A DNA stretch of 64,000 bases from Guadua angustifolia (Eukaryota > Streptophyta > Magnoliopsida > Poales > Poaceae): contig CM070501.1 of NCBI GenBank assembly GCA_036346375.1, positions 37,902,539 to 37,966,538 on the forward strand, in the 5' to 3' direction. Each line of letters begins with the position of its first letter. Within the stretch, counting starts at the first letter, position 1. The notes beneath the pieces were generated by a model that saw only the letters and a program-made list of their open reading frames with translations, was not told the origin of the DNA and searched no databases. A program made the translations under genes and the position numbers. Of this stretch, positions 35,965-44,835 are shown piece after piece.

Positions 35965-36239
35965 ATTGTCGTCGAGGGCGGTGCGGAGGGTCTGGTCGAG
36001 CGCGCCGGCCCTGTCGGCGGCGAGGCGGTCCTTGTCGGCGAGTGTCTGGCTGAGGCGCGCGGCCTCCAGCACGAGGCGGGAGGCGCGGGCGGCCACGGGC
36101 ACGACCGTGATCTTGCGCACCACCTCCAGCTCTGCTCGTACGGGTCCGGCGGCAGCGTGGCCGCGATGGCGTCGGGCAGCCCCGCCTGCGCCGGGGCTGG
36201 CGCCGCGGGTGGGTGGTGAGATCCGAAGCGGGTAGCCAA
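35965..36239 (-). pseudogene. Frameshifted first exon of a plant coiled-coil protein (DPYEQ-LEVVRKI family)
   Basis: On the minus strand an ATG at 36239 opens MATRFGSHHPPAAPAPAQAG, continuing through an LPPDPYEQ block. The frame then breaks by a surplus AG near 36130-36133. In the shifted frame the sequence resumes EVVRKITVVPVAARASRLVL and ASKDR-type heptads (LSQTLADKDRLAADRAGALD). It ends at a strong donor (GACAAT|GTACGTGAG). Plant proteins with DPYDQLDLARKITS followed by a coiled coil are known to me as an uncharacterised family. No further exon is seen downstream on this strand. It is a fragment or pseudogene unless the two-base surplus is an assembly error. Confidence 0.5.
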
Positions 36240-38350
36240 GAGGTTATCGGGGGGCGGGAAGGAATGCGGTGGTGCGAGTGGGAGTAATTGCAGCGGCCGG
36301 CGGGTTTGCTTTGCTTGCGTTTGAGTATGTGACGTGGAGGTGAGTGAGATGGTGACTGGGACGAGGTTCGCTGTGCTAGCTGCTGTAGACCGATAGACCT
36401 CAACGTCGACGAGCTAAATGCCCGAATCGTCGGTGTTTTTGCGGATGTAACACGCAACTGAGTTCTCATGCACCAGAAATAAAAACCATTCATCTTGATT
36501 ACTACTATATTTTGTCATTTTTGTGTGTAGCCTTTTTGCCAATTTGTGACTCCCAACTCTTATGTATTTCGTGCATGTTGTATCTATATCTACTAGATGG
36601 CCAAACCACGTGAGGGTAATGGCATAGAGAAGTTCCTGGATTTGCTTTACGAACGAGGTAGATCCGTGCAGCATACGTCCAGTTGGATGAATTTTGGTTC
36701 AGTGGTTGGACACAATTTTCCAAAACCTTGAGGACTCATTTGCAAAATGGCGTGGTTCGAGCCTAGATGAAATTTTCTGAAATTGCGAGTTTTTTTTTTA
36801 AAAAAAGGTAGTGGGAGGATCTACACATATTTTCAAAATTTTCGAAAAGGTTTTTTTTTGCCAAAGAGCCGATAGAGGATTTAAACGCAATTTTGAAATT
36901 TCTGAAGAGCAATACGATTTCTAAATTTTCAAATGGCCTTTTAGCAAAAGAGTCGGTAAAAGGATCTAAACGTAATTTCAAATTTTTTTAGAGGGCTTTT
37001 GTGTCAAAGGTCTGACATGGCACGCACCTTAGTCCGAAAATCTTCCAGCTTTAATATAGGTAGAATGTTACTCATAAAAGCACCGGCTTGGCAGACTCCG
37101 AGGATCAGAAACATCCATCAAGCAAATTCAATTGCTATAGTTCAAACTTCAAAGTGGTTCCCCTCCCAGAAACAATGCAATCACATTATGATTATTGCTT
37201 AATTGGTTTGGAAGGATTAGTTCCATCAACTATTGTAATTACCTGCCGTAATCCCCTAGTGCTCATCAATTACTTGATTAGCAACTAATGGTGTTTGTGA
37301 TTTTATATTAGTACAGCATGGGTTTCCACATACCAACTCGTGTAACACGAGGTAGTGGACTATGAGGCTTCTATAGTCCATAGCTCAACTGGAAGTGTAC
37401 AAGTGGATGTTTACATCTTAAGAGATATCCCTTGCCTCACCTGCCGTTCAATTTGTCCACACTTTGAAACTCCTACACGTATATTCTGAAAAATTAGATA
37501 ATACAATAGAAGACAAATGATTGCAAATCTCGAGATAAAATGGACGGCATATGAGACAGGATAATATCCCCCTTAGTAGCAAAGTAGATAATACAATAGA
37601 AGACAAATGATCCGAACTGTAGCGTTTGCTAGCGCGTGCTATAACTCAGCCGCTGAAGGTGCGAGAATTGCGCTCGCGTAGGTTGCTCGACGAGTGAACA
37701 ATTTTGTCAGGCGGTTTGGTTCGTCGTTCGGCCCCACAGTCGACTCGAGGATTGAAAACGGCACCGTCCACTCCCCTGACCTCGCATCGCACACTGTTCA
37801 CAAGGCTGCCTGGAAGACGCACGCTGCGAGTGCAACGTCGCTTTTAGCCGAGTGGATCATTAGACTGGGTCAGGACCACCCGCGCGCACGGCGACTTCAC
37901 CGCGCCAGCAATTACACGTCGGTAAAATCTATCCAACCGCTTACATTCGTAACGCTCGCTCGGCCCGTTCAGACGCGGGGCGGGGCCCTTCTAGAGTTCC
38001 AGCTAGCTAGGTCTATGATGCGAGTAAAATTTCTCCTCTCTTCTTCAATTTTTTTCCCCCTTCGCCACGTGCATGCGATGATGCGAACCGTCTTAATTCG
38101 CGTTTCCTTTCCCTGTCGCGCGAGCAATTCAACGAAAGATCTTACCCGGAACGTACAGCTGGGAACCAAGTGCTTTACGTACGTATAGATTACCGGTCCG
38201 ATCAACGCAACGACCAGCGCACGCGGCCAAGCAGTGCTTAAAGGCAGAGAGCCTCGGCTCGCCCAACTGGGCGCGGAGCGGAGTGAAGTGAATCGCCGCA
38301 GCATCTAGCTGGCCGCCGGGGGAGAGCGAGCTCGCGTAGCGTCTGGGAAT
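36240..38350. other. Intergenic DNA upstream of the SAUR gene
   Basis: The 36740-37020 stretch is a repeat fragment with GGATCTAAACGCAATTTTGA phrases, related to the 8.7-9.1 kb block. A 27-bp direct repeat starts at 37495 and again at 37585. GAGACA at 37553-37558 is an auxin-response-element core (TGTCTC on the minus strand), about 0.8 kb before the SAUR start. The 164-codon frame at 37694-38188 has no domain character. Confidence 0.45.
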
Positions 38351-38626
38351 ATGACTCCACGTGCGATGAAGGCTGGATACGTGCCGGTGCTGGTCGGGAA
38401 GGGCGCCGGCGGCGCCGTGGCCGCGACGAGGTTCCTGGTGCAGGTGAGGCTGTTCAACGACCCGTGCATGGAGATGCTGCTGGAGCTGGCGGCCGACGAG
38501 ATGGGGTACGGGCAGGAGGGCGTCCTCCGCATCCCCTGCGACGCCGACTTCTTCCGCAAGGTCGTCAGGAGCATCCCCACGGCCAGCAAGACGAGCCTCA
38601 TCTCCATGGCCACAGGCTGTAGCTAG
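38351..38626 (+). CDS. SAUR: SAUR-family auxin-responsive small protein
   Basis: An intronless 91-aa frame carries the SAUR core: GYVPVLVGKG near the start, then RFLVQVRLFNDPCMEMLLEL, ADEMGYGQEGVLRIPCD and DFFRKVV. Single-exon structure and short length are typical. SAUR proteins are small auxin-induced regulators. Many act at the plasma membrane by inhibiting PP2C.D phosphatases and so activating the proton pump, promoting cell expansion. The N-terminal extension before GYVPV is short. Start choice: ATG at 38351 is the first in frame and directly precedes the conserved block. An auxin-element core lies about 0.8 kb upstream. Confidence 0.88.
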   Translation: MTPRAMKAGYVPVLVGKGAGGAVAATRFLVQVRLFNDPCMEMLLELAADEMGYGQEGVLRIPCDADFFRKVVRSIPTASKTSLISMATGCS

Positions 38627-38920
38627 GCCACTAGCGTTTCGTTTTTAGCTTTTGATCTCCGTCTTGCTGCTTTGACTTGTGCAGCATGTAAGTTCTAGTG
38701 ATAAATAGACTAGAAACGCGCGCGGCGATGTAAACCCAACCTGCATAACGGGATGTGTATATCCGAGATACATATGCAGGAGCTCAACACGCAAATTAAA
38801 TCTTTTGCACACTGAATCCAGAAATAAAAACACGATCACGAAGGACGAGAGGTTGGTAAAAAGAGTATTGGAGGGTAGACTAATCCCAGCGCCACATCAA
38901 GAATGCAGAGATGATCAAGC

Positions 38921-38944
38921 ATATATATATATATATATATATAC
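38921..38944. repeat. (AT)n microsatellite
   Basis: An uninterrupted run of about eleven AT units followed by ACAC. Confidence 0.9.
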
Positions 38945-39070
38945 ACGCCACTACTTACTGGCAACTTCCTGTTCCATGGTGCTCGATGATAGCGCGCTTT
39001 TCATCCTTCGAATAGCTCTCCCAGGCCCATCATCTCCTCAAGTCATCGGGAGTGCTGCGGAAAAAAATTC

Positions 39071-39116
39071 TCTGGTGTCGTGCTGCACGCGCGCGGCCGT
39101 GCAGCACGACACCAGA
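39071..39116. repeat. Perfect 19-bp inverted repeat with an 8-nt GC-only loop
   Basis: TCTGGTGTCGTGCTGCACG at 39071-39089 is the exact reverse complement of 39098-39116; the loop 39090-39097 is CGCGCGGC. No CTRR motif follows within 20 bases on either strand, so a Helitron end is not supported. There is no T-run for a Pol III terminator. Confidence 0.85.
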
Positions 39117-40044
39117 TTGTGCCGCGTGTGATGTGTTAATCTTCAAGCGATCCCGAGCGAGCCGCTTTCCCCTGCCTCCACGGCTCCTCCAAGCAAAGCC
39201 ACGCCGCGCTCTTCTTCACGCCTCCACGCGAAGGCTCTTCGTCACGGCTCCTCCGCGAAGGCTCATCTTCACGCCGCGCTCTCCTTTCCATCGCCTCCAC
39301 GCGATCTTGGTGAAGAAACCTCCGGCCTCTGCAACCGGCACAGCTTCCCGCCTCCGTTCCCTTGTCCTCCTGTGGCCGCCGCGCTGCCGAGGTTAGTCCT
39401 GTCGCGCCCGCGCTAGTCACGACCACCGCGTCACCCGCCTGCTCCGCCTCTTCATCCTCTCCGCCGCCGATGCGTCAGGTAGTTGTCGGTATCTTCTCCC
39501 CGTACTGCCCCCTAACTCCTAGGGTTTGTCGGTTCGATACTTGCGGTTTGAATTGGTTCGATTTGATCGGGAGTGGAATGGGAAGGGATCTTTATGTTCA
39601 TAACATTCTACCTATGGCCTCTATTGAGTCAATTTTACCGAATTAGCTGCAGATTTGGGTCCAATTTGAGTTTACACTTCTCCATATATGCTTCCAGGTC
39701 CCCTTCCCCGGCATCCTCTGCCGCCACCGGTGGTGCTTATCTTGGGGTGGAGCGGGTGATATTGGGGTTGCTCTCACTACCACCAGGGCCGATCAAGCCG
39801 GGGAGCAGCACTGTCTGCTTCATCTGCAACTACGATTTTCTCCATACTGATATGCTCCTGTCTCTTCATTTTGTGAGCTAAGCTTCATTTTTTGTTTTTC
39901 ATTTTCCTGATTCAGTGGTTGAAGGGATTACAAACTCAGTGCTTGTTGATCCATCTAGATTGCATCACCATGTGTATGTGCAGCAGCAGCATTTGTTGAC
40001 CAGATGGCCGTATTTTACTGAATTACTTTAATTCTGTTTACCAG
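39117..40044. other. Region before the HPA fragment, no assigned gene
   Basis: GC-rich CT-repeated sequence (CACGGCTCCTCC and CGCGAAGGCTC phrases) near 39175-39290 looks like a decayed first exon. Plus-strand frames up to 39881 have no recognised domain and do not match the N-terminal exons of histidinol-phosphate aminotransferase. Confidence 0.35.
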
Positions 40045-40601
40045 TGTAATCAATGATGAGGACATTTTGAAGATCCTTGATCTTCCGATACTTGTAGTGC
40101 TGGATGAAGCATATATTGAGTTTTCAAGCCTTCAATCAAGGATGGCATGGGTTAAAAAGCATGATAATTTGATTGTTCTTCGAACATTCAGCAAACGAGC
40201 AGGTCTGTCACTTGTGTTATTTTTTTAGCTGACATACAATGGTCATGTGTTGTGAAGAATCCAAAAGCTTAGTACTATGAGATGAACTCGACTTATTATT
40301 CTTCTCATGACATTGCATGGTAATCACCGATTTGTTACTAGTTTTCGGATTCCATTGGTCCTTGGATATGTTTGTCTTTTTTGTTGCACATTATTGTGTG
40401 ATGTCTAGACATTACTAAGGAGCAAAGAAACTTTTAAGACAATTATCAAATATACTTCTGTTGTTAACTCATTTAAGCTGCACCATGGGGATTTCTGTTT
40501 ACTGACTATGTTTGAGCAAACTAATTGAAGACATTTATGATGCAGGTTTAGCTGGGCTTCGTGTGGGTTATGGAGCATTTCCTGTAAGCATTATTGAGTA
40601 T
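40045..40601 (+). pseudogene. HISN6: Histidinol-phosphate aminotransferase (HPA) fragment, two exons
   Basis: Exons 40045-40203 and 40546-40601 with a normal GT-AG intron encode VINDEDILKILDLPILVVLD, then EAYIEFSSLQSRMAWVKK, LIVLRTFSKRAG and LAGLRVGYGAFPVSIIEYLW. This matches the plant HisC enzyme around the pyridoxal-phosphate lysine (K in TFSKRAGLAG). HPA is the plastid histidine-biosynthesis step that converts imidazole acetol phosphate to histidinol phosphate. The N-terminal exons, the substrate-recognition part and the C-terminal domain are absent. After the W the sequence leaves the family without a donor site. The retained intron indicates capture of genomic DNA. Confidence 0.8.
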
Positions 40602-41189
40602 TTATGGCTCTACTGAATAATGGAAGCATATAGCGTCAGCTGAAAATGGTCTACCCCAGAATGCAATAGCAGAACACACTCAGGCAAAAGAGGTTCAACA
40701 GAGCAACGGCAACACACCAGACCCATCTAGTTTTATTGACTGGGACTTGCCATTTTCCTGTTCATTCCGAACATGTTGTATTCTTAGGCATGGTGAGGGT
40801 AGCCTCAGATTCCGAACAAGTACTCACGGTAACCTGGAACTACTCTCTCGACGACATTTGACCCCATAGAAGTGCGAGGATGGCTTCTAATATATCGAGG
40901 TTAATCAAACTCGAGAAAATTTCAAAAATCAGAAAAATTTGAACGAGGGAGATTCAAAACGGGGAATTTTCCCCATGCATGCGATGGCGCCAGGTGTTGG
41001 CATCTCACCTAGGCGAGGGGCGTTCTTTTCATGCGTGACAGGCATGCTCGCACAGGAGGCATGGTGAGGGTAGCCTCAGATTAAGAAATTAACGTGCAGA
41101 AACGCTTTCCGCGACATGGCGTGAGGATCAGCAGGTACAGGTCACAGATTTGTCTATAATAAGATGCATCTGGCGCAGATGCCAGCTCG
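40602..41189. other. Intergenic DNA with a 26-bp direct repeat
   Basis: An identical 26-bp sequence starting AGGCATGGTGAGGGTAGCC occurs at 40786-40811 and 41057-41082. No gene is recognised. The stretch leads into the tRNA gene. Confidence 0.6.
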
Positions 41190-41261
41190 GTCGTTGTAGT
41201 ATAGTGGTGAGTATTCCCGCCTGTCACGCGGGTGACCCGGGTTCGATCCCCGGCAACGGCG
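41190..41261 (+). tRNA. tRNA-Asp: tRNA-Asp (anticodon GTC)
   Basis: A 72-nt sequence folds as a cloverleaf. The acceptor arm GTCGTTG pairs with CAACGGC with one G-U pair, and the discriminator base is G. The D arm holds the A box (TAGTATAGTGG). The anticodon stem CCCGC/GCGGG closes loop CTGTCAC with anticodon GTC. The T arm CCGGG/CCCGG carries GTTCGATCC. A run of six Ts follows, a Pol III terminator. No intron. It is the standard plant cytosolic tRNA-Asp; CCA is added after transcription. Confidence 0.97.
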
Positions 41262-43556
41262 TTTTTTATTCCCGTTTTACACCTTTTGTCTTCTTTTCCC
41301 TACCCTTTCCGGCTTTGCCCCTTGCGATAATAAGACGGTTTTGTCTTCGGATCACATTCGACCTCGTATCGGCGAGGAGTGGTGCGTGCTTCATGTGGGC
41401 TCCAAGTTGCAACAGTCCGGTCCGGTAACCTTCTCACGTCGCGTCTTCGCCGCCGTCGTTCCCCACACCACGTGTGTAAGTTCAACCTTCATTAATTATG
41501 GTTTTGGTGTTAATGACAAATCTAATCTTGTGTTAATGCGATATTGTTATTAATTGACAAATCTTATATCGAGACTAACATGTTTGTTTAGAATATCTTT
41601 TGATTAGTCTCATCGCATTGAAAAATGGAAAACCCAAGGTATGTTTGCATATTCATCTTAATATTAGTTGCATACTTTGGAGTCAAGTTAAAATATGAAT
41701 GTCCCGTTATATTAACCACAAAACGTGCATCATGTTCCCAATCCATATATTACATGGATGCACACACTTAGGGGGAGTTCGTGGTTTAACTTGATAGTTT
41801 CATTGTATTGATCTATTCGTTATTGACACATAAAAGGATCAAGACAAAGAAACTAAATCCTTGAGTATATATTTGAATTGCCTAGTTATAAGTATACTCA
41901 TGGTGATATAGGATATACTCCAATACGATCAATTTGAATATGTGCATATTATCTCCAAGTAAATCACATTGATGCACATATACATGTGGAGTTTATTCTA
42001 TAGTTGATGATTTAGAGTAATGATCATTTCCATACAATTTACATATAACGGATCATTACTTTTCATCAACATGAGTATATGAAAACTTGTGTAGTTAATA
42101 TATACTCATATCAATTTAAATGATAATTTAAATTGAGTTCATTTGTCTTGTTAATCGTTAAAGAACACTTCATCATGTGTTGATGGTGTTTTGTGATTAA
42201 TTAAGGACAAATGAATAGTTCTTAAGTATAATAAAGCATGAGTTGCATTATTGTACTTAAGACACAATTAATCATCTCAATTGATTTAGGTTGTGCTCAA
42301 TTGATCTAGAGGCATCCATTATGTGTTAATGGAGTGCAAAAGATAATTGAGACAACCATGCATCTTGGACTAACAAGTTTCTTGAGTTATGTTTGAGTTA
42401 GGTCCAAAGATGATGAGAACGGGACAAGGACGGCATCATGAGTTGATGGGCGTCAAGAGTGGATCCCGGTGGAGTCGAGTGGAGATCCCGGGGGAGAAAT
42501 CAAGTGTTGATCATAAAGACCCCAAAGGGGATTGCTTGCGCGCGCGGCGAAGGTATAATTAGATAGGCTAAGGACTTGTGTAGTCTTTGAGTCTAAGGTT
42601 TTATCGCCGTGCTATTAAGAGGGGTCGTTCTCTAGCTTGAGCTTCATCATGTGTTGGTGATCTCAATCCGCGTTCACTCAAAGCTCAAATCGTATTTGAT
42701 TTGGTTTTTGCATATGGGTTAACCATTTGGCATGTGTTGCAAATGTGTTAAGCCTATGCTTGGTTGTTTTGCATTATGCTTTGATTTGCATGTGTTGCAA
42801 ATAGGATAAGCTAATCGTTGGCTTTTTGCGTGGAGTTCACTTTTGCATGTGTTGCATTAGTTGAAGCTTCACGTTTTGGTTCGAAACAAATCTTTCTTAA
42901 AACCGTGTGGTGGCTTGGAGCTAAGTTTTGCATGTGTTGCAAAAGGAGAGAGCTCAAGCATGATTTTATGTTGTGTGTTTGTATGGAGCTAGAGGCTTGC
43001 ATGTGTTGCGTAGTAAAGATCTCATACGTATGGTTTTGGTTTTAGTCGAAGTTTGATTTGTGGTTGCATTGGATGGAGAATTGCATGTGTTGCAATTAGA
43101 GAGTTCATGCATCTTGATTTGATGTTGCTTGGAGCTAGACTTTTGCATGTGTTGCAAAGAGTAGTGCTCAAGCATGAAATGTGTTTATTATGCGTTATTT
43201 GCAAGTTAGTTGTCGAATAAACCGAGGTTTATGAGTCCGAATTCGAGAGCATGTGAGTGGGGCTTGCAACGGTGTTGGCAAGTTGACCGGGTCTTGTGTT
43301 GACCTTCACATGGCTAGGGGAATTAATCTCATAAACTCGAGTTTGATTCGCTTAATACGATTTGCAAATAGATCTTGAGTTGATTGCGAAATGTGTTTTT
43401 GCAATTTGGTTGAGATTCTTTGAGCATGAGCTAAGTTGGTGCAAATGTGTTTTGCATAAGTATATGATCATGTGTTGATCATCTAATGGCTCAAAGAATG
43501 GCATTTCGTTTTTGGAGAAATGATTTTAGTGTGAAAAATCTTGTCTTCTCTGTGGT

Positions 43557-43920
43557 AGGCTGCCACACTGGTGGTAGCCCGGTGCTACCGGTGGGTGGTA
43601 GCACCGCCCCTCTGGCCGGTGTGAAATTTCCAGAGGGGGTGTTCTTGTGCCTCAGGGTCGGTGCTACCGGCCATGGTGGTCCGGTGCTACCGGAGGAGCG
43701 GTAGCACCGGCCGAACCCCCGGTGTGATTTTTCCAGAGGGTGTGTTTTGTGGTTTGTTGAGGTCCCGGTGCTCACGCTTATGGCCGTGCTACTGGCGTGG
43801 CGCAGTAGCACCGCTCCTAGTTGGTCGGTGCTACGGATTTTCAGTAACGGCTAGTTTTGTAGCCGTTGGCCAGTGGCCGGTGCTACTAGGTTATAGTAGG
43901 CGGTAGCACCGGGTTTCTGT
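43557..43920. repeat. Cluster of GGTGCTACCG / CGGTAGCACC inverted repeats
   Basis: At least five alternating forward and inverse copies (CGGTGCTACCGG, GGTAGCACCG and variants) lie directly upstream of the TATA box and can form several alternative hairpins. The corresponding part of the 3' LTR (about 51840-52200) is present but altered by small indels. Confidence 0.8.
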
Positions 43921-43966
43921 GAGTTTGCCCATTTCGACCCCCAACGGCTAGTTTTGGCTTGGAGGC

Positions 43967-43974
43967 TATAAAAG
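43967..43974 (+). promoter_or_regulatory. TATA box of the 5' LTR promoter
   Basis: TATAAAAG in the context GGAGGCTATAAAAGGAGGCC. The same sequence is at 52248-52255 in the 3' LTR. It would place the start of the genomic RNA near 44000, within the LTR. Confidence 0.7.
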
Positions 43975-44777
43975 GAGGCCTTGGGGTGTTGGGGCAGGTT
44001 GCTGGAGTTATTGTGAGTGTATGGGAGTTGTGTGCATGTGTTGCCCTCTTCCATTTGATTCTTGAGCTAAGTGAGCCCTAATTGCATGTGTTGCAATTAG
44101 GAAGTGGTTTGAGAGGCTCTTGTGCATGTGTTGCACTTGAGTGAGGTCCTTGTGCATGTGTTGCACTTGGTGATCACCGAGGCGCGATTCGTTGTGCCGG
44201 TGAGGTTCAAGCGAAGGAGCGGCTTATTGCTCTTGGAGGTTGCCGACTCCTAGAGCAGGCGTGGCGTCGTCTTGCGGGAGCTCTCAAGGGTGTGAGAAGC
44301 CCCGGCAAGTTTGTGAAGGTTCGGGTTGAGCCTACGCGCGAGCGTGAAAAACCACGACTAGTGGAAAGAGGCGGGTGCTCGAGCGGGAGCCGGTCCAAGT
44401 GTGGGCTTGCCTCAACGTGGACTAGGGGAGACCGGCAAGTCTCCGAACACCACGGAAAAACATCGGTTGTCTCTTGTCTCTTTACATTCAAGTATTTACT
44501 TTTTGCATATTTATCAATTGCTTGAATGTATTAGAATTGCTTAGTATTAATTAGTTGTTCAATATAGCAATTCTTGTGTAGAGACATAATTTAGTTAAGT
44601 GCACTAGTGAGCCTAGTTGATTTAGGCTTTAATTGTCAAAACCTATTTATCGCTTCCGCATATATATTTGATTAGGTTTTGACATAGGGGTTGATTAGAG
44701 CGAATTGTTTAGTGAGCGATCGAATTTTGTAAAACGCCTATTCACCCCCCCTCTAGGCGCATCCTCGACCCTACAAG

Positions 44778-44790
44778 TGGTATCAGAGCC
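44778..44790 (+). promoter_or_regulatory. Primer-binding site for initiator tRNA-Met
   Basis: TGGTATCAGAGCC, two bases after the 5' LTR, is complementary to the 3' end of plant initiator tRNA-Met. It primes minus-strand DNA synthesis. Confidence 0.93.
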
Positions 44791-44835
44791 ACGGTCACTC
44801 TCATTTTAGGCTTAACCGTCTAGAGAGTAAAAAGG

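Larger units (their letters stand above)
42730..44164. repeat. Eleven GCATGTGTTGC motifs in the LTR
   Basis: Exact copies start at 42730, 42788, 42845, 42930, 42999, 43083, 43145, 44034, 44084, 44124 and 44154. Spacing in the first group is 57-85 bp. The group is split by the hairpin cluster and TATA box. Most copies are extended to TTGCATGTGTTGCAA. The 3' LTR carries the same set. The motif contains the RY-like core TGCATG and may be a transcription-factor site. Confidence 0.85.
41475..44775 (+). repeat. 5' LTR of the gag-only retrotransposon
   Basis: TG...CA boundaries. The LTR contains a TATA box (TATAAAAG at 43967-43974), eleven copies of GCATGTGTTGC on both sides of it, and a GC-rich hairpin cluster at 43557-43920. 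Relative to the 3' LTR it lacks about 40 bp near 41536. Confidence 0.92.

Noticed and set aside
37694..38188. 164-codon frame upstream of the SAUR gene
   Set aside because: No domain or compositional bias of a real protein; it is in the likely promoter region.
39071..39116. Helitron 3' end at the perfect hairpin
   Set aside because: No CTRR within the required distance on either strand and no A/T insertion context.
42811..43204. Minus-strand frames rich in QHMQ repeats in the LTR
   Set aside because: They are antisense translations of the GCATGTGTTGC repeats; the same frames recur in the other LTR.
44292..44525. Small plus-strand frame at the end of the 5' LTR
   Set aside because: It spans non-coding LTR; the equivalent frame in the 3' LTR is disrupted and no domain is visible.
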